A DNA stretch of 64,000 nucleotides from Phocaeicola_A sp036804505 (GCA_036804505.1 DAIRSI010000006.1:62001-126000); one strand, 5' to 3'; positions 1 through 9,814 are shown, counted from the stretch's first letter. The notes: generated from the letters alone by a model not told the origin. Program-made: numbers and translations.

Positions 1-1433
1 AAAATCTGTCAGTATCAGGGAGTGGATTTGCCAACGATGAAACCGGGGCTTGGGATATGAGTCAGGCAACACGCGAGACAGTGGATTATTCAAGTAATAA
101 GTATGAAAATTCATTGATTTCATGGACAAGCAGATTTTCATATGCATTCAAGGATCGTTATTTATTGACAGCAACGGCCAGATATGATGGTTCTTCTAGA
201 TTTGGCGAAAACAATAAATGGGGATTTTTCCCATCAGTCGGTTTGGCATGGCGTGCAAGTGAAGAACCTTTTTTGGCAGGAAATAAGATTATTACGAATT
301 TAAAATTCCGTGGAAGCTTTGGTGTTACAGGTAATCAAGAAATTGGTAATTATAAATCATTGGCACAGTTGAAATCGGATAATTATATTTACAACGATAC
401 TGAAATGCAAGGTTACTACGAAACCATAGGAAATCCAGACTTGAAGTGGGAGCGTGCTAATCAGTTTGATTTTGGAGTTGACCTATCCTTGTGGAATCGC
501 ATAAATATAACAGCTGATTATTATCATCGTAAGACTTCCGATTTGTTATATGAAGTCCCTATTCCTTCTACCTCGGGTTTTTCTTCAATTTTAAGTAATG
601 TCGGTTCTGTTTTAAATCAAGGTCTTGAGATTTCTATTAATACCAATATAATTGACACGAAAGACTTTAAAATTGATGCAACAATTAACTTAAGTCGCAA
701 TAGAAACAAGATTAAAGAGTTATACAATGGAGTTAAATCCATTACCCTAAGTTCTGGTCTTAGTTTAAGCCGTTACTTGAAGGTAGGAGAGTCAATCAAT
801 TCTCGTTATGCACTTCTTTCTGACGGTATTATCAAAACTGAAGAACAATTAGAAACTTACAAAAAAATAGAAGGGACTGCAAAATTAGGAGATGAAATGT
901 ATAAGGATTTGGATGGAGACAGTCAAATAACTGTAAAAGATCAGATTAATATTGGAACAACAGATCCCAAATTAATTTATGGGATAGGACTTAATCTTCA
1001 GTATAAGAAATTAAGTTTGAATATTTTAGGCAATGGAGCAGATGATTTCGTGGGAGGCTCATCCTATTTGCAAATAGCAGAGAATCAATTAAATGCAAGT
1101 ACTATAGGTGTCCCTTCGAGATACGCTTATGAACATATGTGGAGTGCGTCTAATCCAAATGGAACTTATCCTTCAGCTGGAGCAAGTAATACACACGAGA
1201 GCGACAGAATAAATTCCGGTTGGTATTATTTTATTTTGAAAAGTATTGCCTTGAATTATGATTTTGGGAAAAGCCCCTTTAAATCTATTAAAGGAATCAA
1301 GGGATTAAGTGCTTCACTAAATTTTCAGAATTTTGTTACATTCTCCAATCAACGTGGTTATAATCCTGAAAATGGAGATACAACATATCCTTGGATTAAG
1401 ACTGTAAGCGTTAGTATAAGTGCTAAATTTTAA
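1..1433 (+). CDS. SusC-like TonB-dependent transporter, 3' part only
   Basis: This is the C-terminal beta-barrel part of a SusC-family outer-membrane transporter, which moves oligosaccharides into the periplasm using TonB energy. The reading frame is open to the left edge of the window, so the Met at 57 is internal and the signal peptide, plug and TonB box lie outside. Visible SusC hallmarks are the RYDGSSRFG segment, the following FPSVGLAWR strand, the GVTGNQEIGNY segment and a C-terminal strand ending in Phe (SISAKF), the usual signal for barrel assembly. A SusD gene follows after 19 nt, the normal partner arrangement. Base composition is clearly more AT-rich than the housekeeping genes further right, as for the next three genes. 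The family is certain; the substrate cannot be read from this part. Confidence 0.93.
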   Translation, partial: NLSVSGSGFANDETGAWDMSQATRETVDYSSNKYENSLISWTSRFSYAFKDRYLLTATARYDGSSRFGENNKWGFFPSVGLAWRASEEPFLAGNKIITNLKFRGSFGVTGNQEIGNYKSLAQLKSDNYIYNDTEMQGYYETIGNPDLKWERANQFDFGVDLSLWNRINITADYYHRKTSDLLYEVPIPSTSGFSSILSNVGSVLNQGLEISINTNIIDTKDFKIDATINLSRNRNKIKELYNGVKSITLSSGLSLSRYLKVGESINSRYALLSDGIIKTEEQLETYKKIEGTAKLGDEMYKDLDGDSQITVKDQINIGTTDPKLIYGIGLNLQYKKLSLNILGNGADDFVGGSSYLQIAENQLNASTIGVPSRYAYEHMWSASNPNGTYPSAGASNTHESDRINSGWYYFILKSIALNYDFGKSPFKSIKGIKGLSASLNFQNFVTFSNQRGYNPENGDTTYPWIKTVSVSISAKF

Positions 1434-1452
1434 AATATAAAAAATAAGAATT

Positions 1453-3072
1453 ATGAAATCAATTATATATTGCATAAGAAATACAAAAAAAATGTATGTG
1501 AAATCAAAATTATTGGCATTGTTGATTTTGCTTATTTCTTTTTCCAATTGTTCTGATTTAACAGAAACGCCATATACATTTATCAATCCTGGCAACTATT
1601 ATAATAATAAAGAAGAATTAGAAAGTGCATTAACTTCAGTCTATTCTGATTTTCGTAGTTTTGCCGCTAATTATAAAACAATAATGACTTTGGAACTCGT
1701 GACCGAACATGCTATGCCTGCACATTCATCTAAAGATGGAGTAAAAAATTTCAACTGTTGGCAAGGTGTAAATCAGTCTACTACATATAATATTCAAATA
1801 TGGGATAATGGTTATGAGTTAATTAATAGATGCAATGTCGTACTAGGTCGTGGTGACGGTGTAGATATAACCGAAAAAGAACGTAGTCAAATTTATGGTC
1901 AGGCACGTTTCTTTAGGGCATATACAATGTTTGTTCTTCTTCGTCTATATGGCGGATTGGCTATACCCGAATCATATACATCAGGACTTAGCGGACTAGA
2001 GATACCTCGAAAAACTACTGATGAAACATATGATTATATCATTGAGGATTTAAAGTATTGTATTGATAATCTCCCGACACGCTCACAATGGGGAAACAGT
2101 GCGTATTATAAGGCAAGCAAAGGAGCTGCTCAAGCTTTGCTCGGAGATGTTTATCTCACAAGAGGTTGTATGGAAAATTATAATACAACATATTTTCAAG
2201 AAGCTAAAAAATATTTGGGAGATGTGATAACATCAAATGAATATGATTTGTTGCCCGATTACAAATCATTATGGTACTGGTTCGTAGAAGAGGCAGCAAA
2301 AAATACAAAAGAATCGTTGCTTGAAGTACAATTTGGCCCTACCCAAGTAAGCAACCTACATTGTTATTTTGGAATTAATACTACAGATCAAAGCTTAGGA
2401 GGGAAAATGTTTGCGCGTGCTGGCGTTTCACATAAGGATTATGCTTCTTACCAAGATAATGATATAAGAAAGCAATGTTTTTTGGCAGAATATACAATCA
2501 CAGGAACAACGACCAGGCGTTATTTCCAACCTGAATATAAAGGTTTTTCAGGAAAAGGTGATGGGAAATGGCCTTCTACATCTCCAGGCAATATGAAATT
2601 TTATGACAGAACAGCATCCTGTTATGAGACAGGGGGGTCTAAAGCAGATTTCATTGTAATGAGATATTCCGATGTTTTGTTGAATTATGCCGAAGTTGAA
2701 AATTATCTAAATGGTCCTACTGCTGATGCATACAATAAACTTAATGCAGTACATAACCGTTCAAATTCGAATGCGATTGCATCAGGCCTATCCAAATTAG
2801 CGCTTGATAATGCAATCTTTCAAGAAAGAGTATGGGAAGAAATAGGTGAAGGTTATTTGTATTTTGACGAACTCCGTACAAACCGTTTGGGAAAGAACGT
2901 TTATGAATACAAAACATATATGTATAATAACGGTTATTATAATTGTCAGAAATTGCAATTTGTTCCACAACGTGATTTCTTATGGAAGATACCACAGACA
3001 TCTTTGGATTCTAATCCGGCTTTGGAACAAAATCCTGATAATGTATCAGATCCGAATTATCCTATTGAATAG
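1453..3072 (+). CDS. SusD-like outer-membrane glycan-binding lipoprotein
   Basis: SusD-family lipoprotein that caps the SusC barrel and binds glycan at the cell surface. The N-terminus has a hydrophobic stretch ending in FSNC, a Bacteroides-style lipobox. Typical SusD features follow: the QARFFRAYTMFVLLRLYGG helix pair, the KGAAQALLGDVYLTRG tetratricopeptide-like helix, and the C-terminal block from VMRYSDVLLNYAEV to the QERVWEEIGEG and FLWKIPQTSLDSNP segments. Length (539 aa) is normal. I kept the ATG at 1453 because its 19-nt distance from susC matches the other susC/susD pairs here. A second ATG at 1492 would give a shorter, equally plausible signal peptide. GH88 starts 6 nt after the stop, so the genes probably form one operon. 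Confidence 0.93.
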   Translation: MKSIIYCIRNTKKMYVKSKLLALLILLISFSNCSDLTETPYTFINPGNYYNNKEELESALTSVYSDFRSFAANYKTIMTLELVTEHAMPAHSSKDGVKNFNCWQGVNQSTTYNIQIWDNGYELINRCNVVLGRGDGVDITEKERSQIYGQARFFRAYTMFVLLRLYGGLAIPESYTSGLSGLEIPRKTTDETYDYIIEDLKYCIDNLPTRSQWGNSAYYKASKGAAQALLGDVYLTRGCMENYNTTYFQEAKKYLGDVITSNEYDLLPDYKSLWYWFVEEAAKNTKESLLEVQFGPTQVSNLHCYFGINTTDQSLGGKMFARAGVSHKDYASYQDNDIRKQCFLAEYTITGTTTRRYFQPEYKGFSGKGDGKWPSTSPGNMKFYDRTASCYETGGSKADFIVMRYSDVLLNYAEVENYLNGPTADAYNKLNAVHNRSNSNAIASGLSKLALDNAIFQERVWEEIGEGYLYFDELRTNRLGKNVYEYKTYMYNNGYYNCQKLQFVPQRDFLWKIPQTSLDSNPALEQNPDNVSDPNYPIE

Positions 3073-3078
3073 TACTAT

Positions 3079-4272
3079 ATGAATTCCTTATTAGTTTGTT
3101 ACTTATTTTTGTCAAGTTTTTTCTTTGTACATGATAACAAAGAAGAAACTTTGACAGAAACAGTGGAAAGAGGACTACAAGTATCTACCGAACAATCTTA
3201 TATTCTAGCTAAACAATTAAAGGATTCTGAGAATCTATTGCCTAGGACATTTGAAGGCGGTAAATTGAAAACAACTGATTATAAATCTTGGGTTTCTGGC
3301 TTTTTCCCAGGGTTACTTTGGTATCTTTATGAAAATAATACGTCAGGAAATATGAAAACTTTAGCTTATAATTTCACAAACCGATTAGAATTGGCCAAAG
3401 ATATGAAAGGAACACATGATTTAGGATTTATCCTTTATTGCAGTTATGGAAATGGATACAGATTGACAGGTAACGCAACATTCTTGAAAATATTAGAAGA
3501 GGGTTCTAAAACATTGTCAATGCGTTTTAATAAAAAAGTTGGAGCAATAAAATCATGGGAATCGACGAAAAAATGGCAATTCCCTGTAATCATAGATAAT
3601 ATGATGAATTTGCAGTTATTGACCTTTACGGGAAAATTAGTAAACAACTCCAACTGGATTAATATAGCTACAAAACATGCTCATACAACTCTTATAAATC
3701 ATTTTCGTCCTGATAATAGTTGTTATCATGTTGTTACCTACGATTCAATCACAGGCAAAGCAGTGTCAAAGCAAACACATCAGGGATACTCTGATCATTC
3801 GTCATGGTCTCGAGGCCAAGCTTGGGCTTTATACGGATTTACAATGATGTATAAAGAAACTAAGAAAAAAGAATTTTTGGTACAAGCCCAAAAAATTGCT
3901 ACTTTTATAAAAAACAATTCCAATTTACCTGAAGATAAAATACCTTATTGGGATTTTGATGCTCCTGACATTCCAAATACCCCACGCGATGCGTCGTCTG
4001 CAGCAATAATGGCATCAGCTTTTATAGAACTGAGTTTATTGGATAATAGTATTAAATCAAAAGATTGGCTTGATATAGCTATTAAGCAAATACGTTCATT
4101 GTCTTCTTCTCAGTATCTTGCAACTGTAGGGTCGAATGGTGGTTTTATTTTAAAACATAGTGTGGGAAATTATAATAAGAATTCTGAAATTGATGTTCCT
4201 CTGACATATGCAGATTATTATTACGTAGAAGCCTTAATCCGTCTGAAAAAATATATATTAAATAATAAATAA
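3079..4272 (+). CDS. GH88 unsaturated glucuronyl hydrolase
   Basis: Glycoside hydrolase family 88 enzymes hydrate and release the unsaturated uronic acid that polysaccharide lyases leave at the non-reducing end of oligosaccharides. Family motifs seen: KSWVSGFFPGLLWYLYE near the N-terminus, THDLGFILYCSYGNGYRLTG with the conserved Asp, the VIIDNMMNLQLL segment, HSSWSRGQAWALYGF, and PYWDFDAPDIPNTPRDASSAA. These are the landmarks of the (alpha/alpha)6 barrel. Length (397 aa) is normal. The first 18 residues are hydrophobic and look like an export signal, which suggests a periplasmic enzyme. It lies 6 nt after susD and 1 nt before the DUF2264 gene. The substrate should be a lyase product such as a glycosaminoglycan, ulvan-like or glucuronate-containing plant glycan; no lyase is visible in the window. 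Confidence 0.9.
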   Translation: MNSLLVCYLFLSSFFFVHDNKEETLTETVERGLQVSTEQSYILAKQLKDSENLLPRTFEGGKLKTTDYKSWVSGFFPGLLWYLYENNTSGNMKTLAYNFTNRLELAKDMKGTHDLGFILYCSYGNGYRLTGNATFLKILEEGSKTLSMRFNKKVGAIKSWESTKKWQFPVIIDNMMNLQLLTFTGKLVNNSNWINIATKHAHTTLINHFRPDNSCYHVVTYDSITGKAVSKQTHQGYSDHSSWSRGQAWALYGFTMMYKETKKKEFLVQAQKIATFIKNNSNLPEDKIPYWDFDAPDIPNTPRDASSAAIMASAFIELSLLDNSIKSKDWLDIAIKQIRSLSSSQYLATVGSNGGFILKHSVGNYNKNSEIDVPLTYADYYYVEALIRLKKYILNNK

Positions 4273-4273
4273 G

Positions 4274-5506
4274 ATGAAAAGCATTAAGATTTTATTATGC
4301 TGTAGTTTGTTTTTCCTTTATATGGGAAAAAGTGTATTAGCACAATCATCCGAATATCAAGATAGACAGTATTGGATAGAAACGATGACAAAGATTGCTA
4401 ACCCTGTACTAATTAATATGAGTCAGGGTACATTACGAAAAAATATGCCTACTGAGACTTTGTCTGTAGATCCTCTTAGAAAACAAGTTTGTTATTTGGA
4501 AGCTTTTGGAAGAACAGTCAATGGAATTGCTCCGTGGCTTGAATTGGGACCCGATAATAGTAGAGAAGGGAAATTGCGTATGCATTACATTGATATGGTA
4601 GTAAAAGGAATCAAAAATGCAGTCAATCCAAAATCAACTGATTATTTAATATTTGATGGCAGACATTTTCAGCCTTTGGTTGATACTGCTTTTTTATGCC
4701 AAGGATTATTACGCGCTCCAAAGCAACTATGGGGTAATCTAGATATTAATACAAAAAATAGTCTGGTTACAGAGTTGAAGAAAAGCCGTGTTATCAAGCC
4801 TAAAGAAAGCAATTGGTTGCTTTTTGCTTCAATGGTAGAGGCTACACTCCTTGAATTTACGAATGAATGTGATAGTGACAGATTGTTTTATAGTGTGAAT
4901 CGCTTCCTAAATAATTGGTATAAAGGAGATGCATGGTATGGAGACGGAAAGGAATTACATCTGGATTATTATAATAGTTTGGTTATACATCCTATGCTAA
5001 CCGACATATTGAAGATTATAAAAAAACATAATCTAAAATATTCTGAGTTTTTAGAAATACAAATTAACAGACAAAAAAGATTGTCGGCTCAATTGGAAAA
5101 ACTAATATCACCTGAAGCAACATATCCTGTGATAGGACGCTCCATAACTTATCGTTTCGGTGTTTTTCATGCACTCGCACAATCATCTTTATATGGTATT
5201 TTGCCAAAAGACATATCAGTTTCTCAAGTCCGTTCAGCTCTTACTGCAATAATGAAACGACAATTGTCCGATCCTAACAATTTCGATGAAAATGGATGGT
5301 TGAGAATCGGGTTTAATGGTTCTCAAATTCAAATGTCAGAAGATTATATTAATACGGGAAGTTTGTATATGTGTACAGCTGTTTTTCTTCCTTTAGGATT
5401 ACCAGAGAACAATCCATTCTGGACAGATCCATATTCTGAATGGACAAATCTTAAGGCATGGAAGGGTATTGACATAGGGAGAGATAAAGCTCTGAGAAAT
5501 GGGTAA
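4274..5506 (+). CDS. DUF2264-family secreted protein (possible glycosidase)
   Basis: The 410-aa product has a clear signal peptide (a hydrophobic run ending in VLA before QSSEYQ) and reads as a DUF2264 protein. Landmarks are QVCYLEAFGRTVNGIAPWLE, the FDGRHFQPLVDTAFLCQGLL helix, NWLLFASMVEA, WYGDGKELHLDYYNSLVIHP and GRSITYRFGVFHALAQ. The family is all-alpha and often found in PULs. Some relatives are placed near uronidase-type hydrolase families, but I cannot assign a reaction. It starts 1 nt after the GH88 stop, so the two are translationally coupled and probably act on the same uronic-acid-containing oligosaccharide. It is the last gene of this operon, followed by a strong terminator at 5561. 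Confidence 0.8.
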   Translation: MKSIKILLCCSLFFLYMGKSVLAQSSEYQDRQYWIETMTKIANPVLINMSQGTLRKNMPTETLSVDPLRKQVCYLEAFGRTVNGIAPWLELGPDNSREGKLRMHYIDMVVKGIKNAVNPKSTDYLIFDGRHFQPLVDTAFLCQGLLRAPKQLWGNLDINTKNSLVTELKKSRVIKPKESNWLLFASMVEATLLEFTNECDSDRLFYSVNRFLNNWYKGDAWYGDGKELHLDYYNSLVIHPMLTDILKIIKKHNLKYSEFLEIQINRQKRLSAQLEKLISPEATYPVIGRSITYRFGVFHALAQSSLYGILPKDISVSQVRSALTAIMKRQLSDPNNFDENGWLRIGFNGSQIQMSEDYINTGSLYMCTAVFLPLGLPENNPFWTDPYSEWTNLKAWKGIDIGRDKALRNG

Positions 5507-5560
5507 ACTTTAAATTTTTTATTACATCCTTCTTTATTATTAATGATTTTCAATACAATT

Positions 5561-5593
5561 GTTGCGGCAGTCAGTTTTTCTGACTGCCGCAAC
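5561..5593 (+). terminator. Terminator-like hairpin ending the first PUL operon
   Basis: A perfect 14-bp stem (5561-5574 with 5580-5593, GC-rich gttgcggcagtcag and its complement) closes a five-T loop, 55 nt after the DUF2264 stop. No strict T-run follows, so it may work as a 3'-end stabiliser as well as a terminator. The genes on either side converge, so it may serve both. Confidence 0.7.
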
Positions 5594-5689
5594 TGATATA
5601 ACAGGGCAATCACATTAGGTGTAAAAACTATATGCTGAATAAATAAAAACGCTCTCTGTTTCTATTATGGATTGTCATTCAGTTGCACT

Positions 5690-5746
5690 AGCTAACTACG
5701 TTGATTGCGATAGCCAACTTTGTGTCCTAGTAAGCTAACTTCGTTT
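5690..5746. repeat. Three short direct repeats with 21-22 bp pitch
   Basis: In the 343-bp gap between the convergent DUF2264 and GH28 genes, the word AGCTAACT (once AGCCAACT) recurs at 5690, 5712 and 5733, each followed within a few bases by a T/G-rich tail such as acgttg, ttgtg or tcgtt. The pitch is 22 and 21 bp. Apart from this and the hairpin at 5561 I see nothing else in the gap. Confidence 0.5.
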
Positions 5747-5849
5747 TATAGTTATAATAGTAGAAGCCGTTCTTTCCCCAAAGAATATAGCCAGTCGAGG
5801 AAAAAGGCACAACCAGCCGTCTTCAGATTTTAATTTCACCAACGGGTGT

Positions 5850-7394
5850 TCAATGAACCTCACTGATTTGTCCGGAAGGCTGAAGCTGATAGTCAGTACA
5901 ATCCTTCAAAACAAACTGACCGATTGTTTTCATTGCAGGCAAAGAACAATCCGATAAGGAAATACCGGATGCATCATCGAACACAAAGGCCGGTCGGAAG
6001 TCATCTTCATTGATAGACAAAGAGAGATTCTTCATTGTCAACCCCTTCACGTGCCGCACATAGAATCCCCATGAAGGCAATTCACCAAACATAGAGAACT
6101 CCGGATATTCCTTGATTTGCTCGGGGACCTGCCCGAGTCTGCTCAAAGCGACATAACCCATACCTCGTGTAGCTCTGCCTGGACAGGATATCTTTATATT
6201 CTCCAAATGAACATTCTCCACCTTATTCCCAGGGATGCCGCAGATGGAAGATGGGAACGAATTATGGAAGAAATCAACTTCGGGACCCCGCAAATCATAA
6301 TTTATATCGGGACGACCGAAAGGAATCTCCACATCAACATTACTGATGAATACATTCCGTATGCTTCCGGGCCTGTTACCCGCCCGCTGTCCGAGACGGA
6401 TAAAAATGGCATTTCCGGTATTACGGGCAACGATATTGCTCACTCTGATATTGTCAATCTGTCCGCCATCCACAGATTCTATGGCAATGGCAGAACGGAA
6501 AGTATCAAAAACCCGAATAGAATCAATCCTTACATTCTTGAATCCGCCGAAAGAAGCCGTTCCGAACTTCACGGCATTGGCACTGCTTCGAATTTCACAA
6601 TTGGAGATGTAAATGGAATCATTGAAACTGTCGGCATGATAGGACTTCAGGCAAATGCCGTCATCGGCCGAATTAATATTGCATCCTGTGATCCGTACAT
6701 TCCTGCAATCCGTCACATCGATACCGTCATTGTTCCAATAGGCACGATTGAAGATTCTCAAATTTTTGAGAACCATATCTGAACATAAATCAAAAGACAA
6801 GCCCCAGTTTGAACTATTTCTCATCTCAACAGATTCAATACAAACACCGTGGCAACTGTCAAAATAAAGGAGCTTTGGGCGTACCAACTCGCTCGGTCTC
6901 TTTCTTCGGTTATTATAGTTCTTATCCACATAGATTCCTGCATGATGCAGACTGTCGGCATTGAGCGCCAAAGCAAGCCCTTGTCCATCGATAGCACCTT
7001 CTCCCGTAATGGAGATTCTCTCTGCTTTATCGGCAACTATCAGTGCCAAAGATGAATTATCCTTTCTTTCCTGATTCTGAGTTCCTGTTGTCTGAAGTTC
7101 AAAATACTGGAAAGGATCCGTACTTCCAAGGATCACTGCATTTTTCTGCAAATGTAATTCAACCTTCGACTTCAGATGAAGACCGCCGGTGAGGTACTTG
7201 CCTTCGGGGAAAACAATCCTACCGCCTCCCTTGCTACTCACTTTATCAATAAGTGACTGGAGTGCTTTGGTATTTAAGGTTGTACCGTCGGGTTTTGCAC
7301 CAAATTCTGTTACCTTGTAGTCCTTGGATTGGACTGGAAGCATTGTTGTACACAGTGCAACAGTCATATATATTATTTTTAGTGTATGTTTCAT
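5850..7394 (-). CDS. GH28 polygalacturonase-like enzyme
   Basis: Right-handed beta-helix glycoside hydrolase of family 28, which hydrolyses alpha-galacturonide links in pectin. The mature N-terminus has the usual DYKVTEFGAKPDGTTLNT segment, then GGGRIVFPEGKYLTGGLHLKS, and the catalytic region NNDGIDVTDCRNVRI followed by SADDGICLKS, which hold the conserved acidic residues. The Gly-His-Gly motif of classical polygalacturonases is not evident (AVKFGTASFGG is in that region), as in many Bacteroides exo-acting GH28 members. The start at 7394 gives a proper signal peptide (MKHTLKIIYMT...VQS). The longer open frame to 7448 would begin upstream of the promoter element at 7425. It lies 101 nt after the GH92 gene and is the last gene of this PUL. 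Confidence 0.88.
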   Translation of the reverse strand: MKHTLKIIYMTVALCTTMLPVQSKDYKVTEFGAKPDGTTLNTKALQSLIDKVSSKGGGRIVFPEGKYLTGGLHLKSKVELHLQKNAVILGSTDPFQYFELQTTGTQNQERKDNSSLALIVADKAERISITGEGAIDGQGLALALNADSLHHAGIYVDKNYNNRRKRPSELVRPKLLYFDSCHGVCIESVEMRNSSNWGLSFDLCSDMVLKNLRIFNRAYWNNDGIDVTDCRNVRITGCNINSADDGICLKSYHADSFNDSIYISNCEIRSSANAVKFGTASFGGFKNVRIDSIRVFDTFRSAIAIESVDGGQIDNIRVSNIVARNTGNAIFIRLGQRAGNRPGSIRNVFISNVDVEIPFGRPDINYDLRGPEVDFFHNSFPSSICGIPGNKVENVHLENIKISCPGRATRGMGYVALSRLGQVPEQIKEYPEFSMFGELPSWGFYVRHVKGLTMKNLSLSINEDDFRPAFVFDDASGISLSDCSLPAMKTIGQFVLKDCTDYQLQPSGQISEVH

Positions 7395-7424
7395 ACTTTT
7401 TGTTTTTTCGTAAAGTTCATTATG

Positions 7425-7432
7425 CAAAAATA
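7425..7432 (-). promoter_or_regulatory. Bacteroides -7 element before GH28
   Basis: On the minus strand this reads TATTTTTG, matching the Bacteroides -7 consensus TAnnTTTG, 30 nt upstream of the chosen GH28 start. No TTTG lies at the usual 19-21 nt spacing, so it is a weak or activator-dependent candidate. It suggests GH28 can be expressed apart from the upstream GH92. Confidence 0.4.
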
Positions 7433-7495
7433 TAAAAAAAAGACGCATAGACTACTGACAAAACAGGTCTACACGTCCTAAATAAAAATATTAAC

Positions 7496-9796
7496 CTAAT
7501 TTATATCACTCATTGAAGGAGGAATGGAACTATCGGATGTCCCCCAACTTTTGTTGGGAATGTCACCCATCTTAAATTCCAATGTCCCTCCTTTTAGAAT
7601 CATATCATGTGTAATGTATGTCTTATCATATTCTTCACCGTTCCATAACACCTTTTGAATATAAATATTCTTAGAAGACGCTTCGGGTGTCAATATGATA
7701 AACTTCTTTCCGCTTTTCAGAGAAATGACAACCTTTCTAAAAAATGGTGTGCCTATTATGTAGTTGGGAGTACCGGGACAAACAGGATAGAATCCCAATG
7801 TAGAAAATATATACCAGGATGACATTTGCCCAGCATCATCATTGCCCGACAAACCTCCGGGATGATTCAGGTATTCTGTATCAACTATGTGGCGAACTTC
7901 CTTTTGTGTTTTCCACGGCATACCCATGTAATTATAGAGATACCCTATCTGATGGCAAGGCTCGTTTCCGTGCCAATATCGTTTTTCCGAGAACATGGAA
8001 TCCAACCGTGCTACAAAGGCATCTTTACCTCCCATGCTTTTTGCTAGTCCCTGTACATCATGAGGAACATACCAAGTATAATGACAAGGTGTTCCCTCTG
8101 TTATGAAATGACAGAATTTCAGAGCGTTGAACTCATCGATAAATTTGCCATCCTTATGTCTTCCTTGGGCATATCCGGTACGGGGATCTATTACATTACG
8201 GTAGTTCAAGGCTCTTTTGGCTAAGATTTCCGCATCTTCCTCGTAATCCCATTTTTTTGCGAGGACGGAGAGCACATAGTCATCATAGGCATATTCCAGA
8301 GTTCTGGAGACCTGTTCCTCCCTATGAAAAGCTTCCTTCACAGAGTCCTCCAAGGGTATATATCCGTACTTGATATAAGAATCTAGTGCCCTGCGTCCAA
8401 GTCCGTCCTTGTAGTCTTCATATTTTTCAGGTGTTTCAAAGGCATTTTGCCTCATGGCCTTATAGGCTTTCTTTGTATCGAAATTGCGGATACCTTTCAC
8501 ATAGGCATCTCCGATGAGAGAAATGCAATGATCACCAATCATCTCCGAGGTGTAGCTGTTCCAACAAGGAAAAATGGGGAACCACCCGCCCTGGTCATAT
8601 TTATCCAATAGAGAGCGAATCATTTCGGTAGATTTTCCCGGCTCTATGATGTTGAGCAAGGGATGAAGTGAACGATAGGTATCCCACATACTGAAGTCAT
8701 CGTAATAGGCATAGCCTTCCGTACGTACAATTGGTTGCCCTTTCGAGAAAGAAGGATGACTCCCGTCCACATCACTCACTGCATGAGGAAGAAAAGATGC
8801 CCTATACATAGCACTATAAAATTGTTGTTTAGTATCCTCATTATTATCATCAATCTGAATGGCCGAAAGATGTATATTCCATTCCCTGTGCAGATTCTTC
8901 TTCACCTTATTGAAATCCCAGCCAGGCAATTCCTTGTTAAGATTATTTGCAGCGCCTTCCATACCTGTGAAGGAAGAGCCTACCTTTACCAAAACGGGGG
9001 AGTCCTTTTTTGTCTGGAACTTCACATACACACCGATACCCTTCGCCTTGCCGACGGACTTTACACCCTCGAATGTCTTGCTGTCCTTATATATTCCGTA
9101 GGAAGAAACTTTAGTGTTCAGTGCTATAATAAAATATCCGCTAAATCCTGCAGATTGTCCGAAACCTTGATATATGCGGTAAACAGGATTATACCCGCGA
9201 ATCTCATTTTTGACCGGATCATACTCAATGTAGCCTTCACCCTCATCATTGTTGGGATTCACCACCAAGTAAGCATCTCCATCCTTCTGATAGGTAAAAC
9301 GAAATATTCCTGCTCTTGAAGTACCGGTCATTTCAGCATTCACTCCATAATCTTCCAGTTGTACCGAATAATAGTAAGGGGTAGATATCTCCTTGGAATG
9401 AGAAAAGAGACTTGCTCGATCCTTGGGCTGGCATTTCAATTTCCCCGAAACCGGCATCAGGGTCACGGAGCCATAGTCCTGAGTGCATCCGCCGTTTATC
9501 CAATGCGAATTGCGAAACCCTTGAATACGGGTATTTTTATAATAATAAGGAGAAACACTCTTTAGTTCGGTATCTTCCGTCTGCGGAGTCCAGAAATTCA
9601 TCCCGTAAGGAGAAAAAACTGCAGGTATTACCTGTCCTTTTTCCGCTACTCCTTTACCAAAAAGGGTTGCAGTCAAAGTCTTGCTGTTATCTGTCCCTAT
9701 CATTGTCTGCACATAAGAAGCCCAGTCCTGCTGTGCCATTGCATAATAGCTATAGAAGAAAGATAGACAAAGAAATAATAAAGTCTTCTTTTTCAT
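7496..9796 (-). CDS. GH92 alpha-mannosidase
   Basis: Family 92 enzymes are calcium-dependent exo-alpha-mannosidases that remove alpha-1,2/1,3/1,4/1,6-mannose from glycans. The 766-aa product has a signal peptide ending around YAMAQ, the N-terminal WASYVQTMIGTDNS segment, the PAVFSPYGMNFWTPQT motif, FSMWDTYRSLHPLLNII and the C-terminal GNDDAGQMSSWYIFSTLGFYP block, all standard for the family, in normal order and length. It follows susD with a hairpin at 9815 in between and reads in the same direction as susC/susD, so it is probably a periplasmic or surface enzyme of the ECF-controlled PUL. A second GH92 lies at 60620. The linkage preference is not readable. Confidence 0.93.
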   Translation of the reverse strand: MKKKTLLFLCLSFFYSYYAMAQQDWASYVQTMIGTDNSKTLTATLFGKGVAEKGQVIPAVFSPYGMNFWTPQTEDTELKSVSPYYYKNTRIQGFRNSHWINGGCTQDYGSVTLMPVSGKLKCQPKDRASLFSHSKEISTPYYYSVQLEDYGVNAEMTGTSRAGIFRFTYQKDGDAYLVVNPNNDEGEGYIEYDPVKNEIRGYNPVYRIYQGFGQSAGFSGYFIIALNTKVSSYGIYKDSKTFEGVKSVGKAKGIGVYVKFQTKKDSPVLVKVGSSFTGMEGAANNLNKELPGWDFNKVKKNLHREWNIHLSAIQIDDNNEDTKQQFYSAMYRASFLPHAVSDVDGSHPSFSKGQPIVRTEGYAYYDDFSMWDTYRSLHPLLNIIEPGKSTEMIRSLLDKYDQGGWFPIFPCWNSYTSEMIGDHCISLIGDAYVKGIRNFDTKKAYKAMRQNAFETPEKYEDYKDGLGRRALDSYIKYGYIPLEDSVKEAFHREEQVSRTLEYAYDDYVLSVLAKKWDYEEDAEILAKRALNYRNVIDPRTGYAQGRHKDGKFIDEFNALKFCHFITEGTPCHYTWYVPHDVQGLAKSMGGKDAFVARLDSMFSEKRYWHGNEPCHQIGYLYNYMGMPWKTQKEVRHIVDTEYLNHPGGLSGNDDAGQMSSWYIFSTLGFYPVCPGTPNYIIGTPFFRKVVISLKSGKKFIILTPEASSKNIYIQKVLWNGEEYDKTYITHDMILKGGTLEFKMGDIPNKSWGTSDSSIPPSMSDIN

Positions 9797-9814
9797 AAAA
9801 CCGTTTTATTTGAA

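Noticed and set aside
6117..6782. Plus-strand open frame of 221 codons
   Set aside because: It lies wholly opposite the GH28 gene, has no family features and no promoter.
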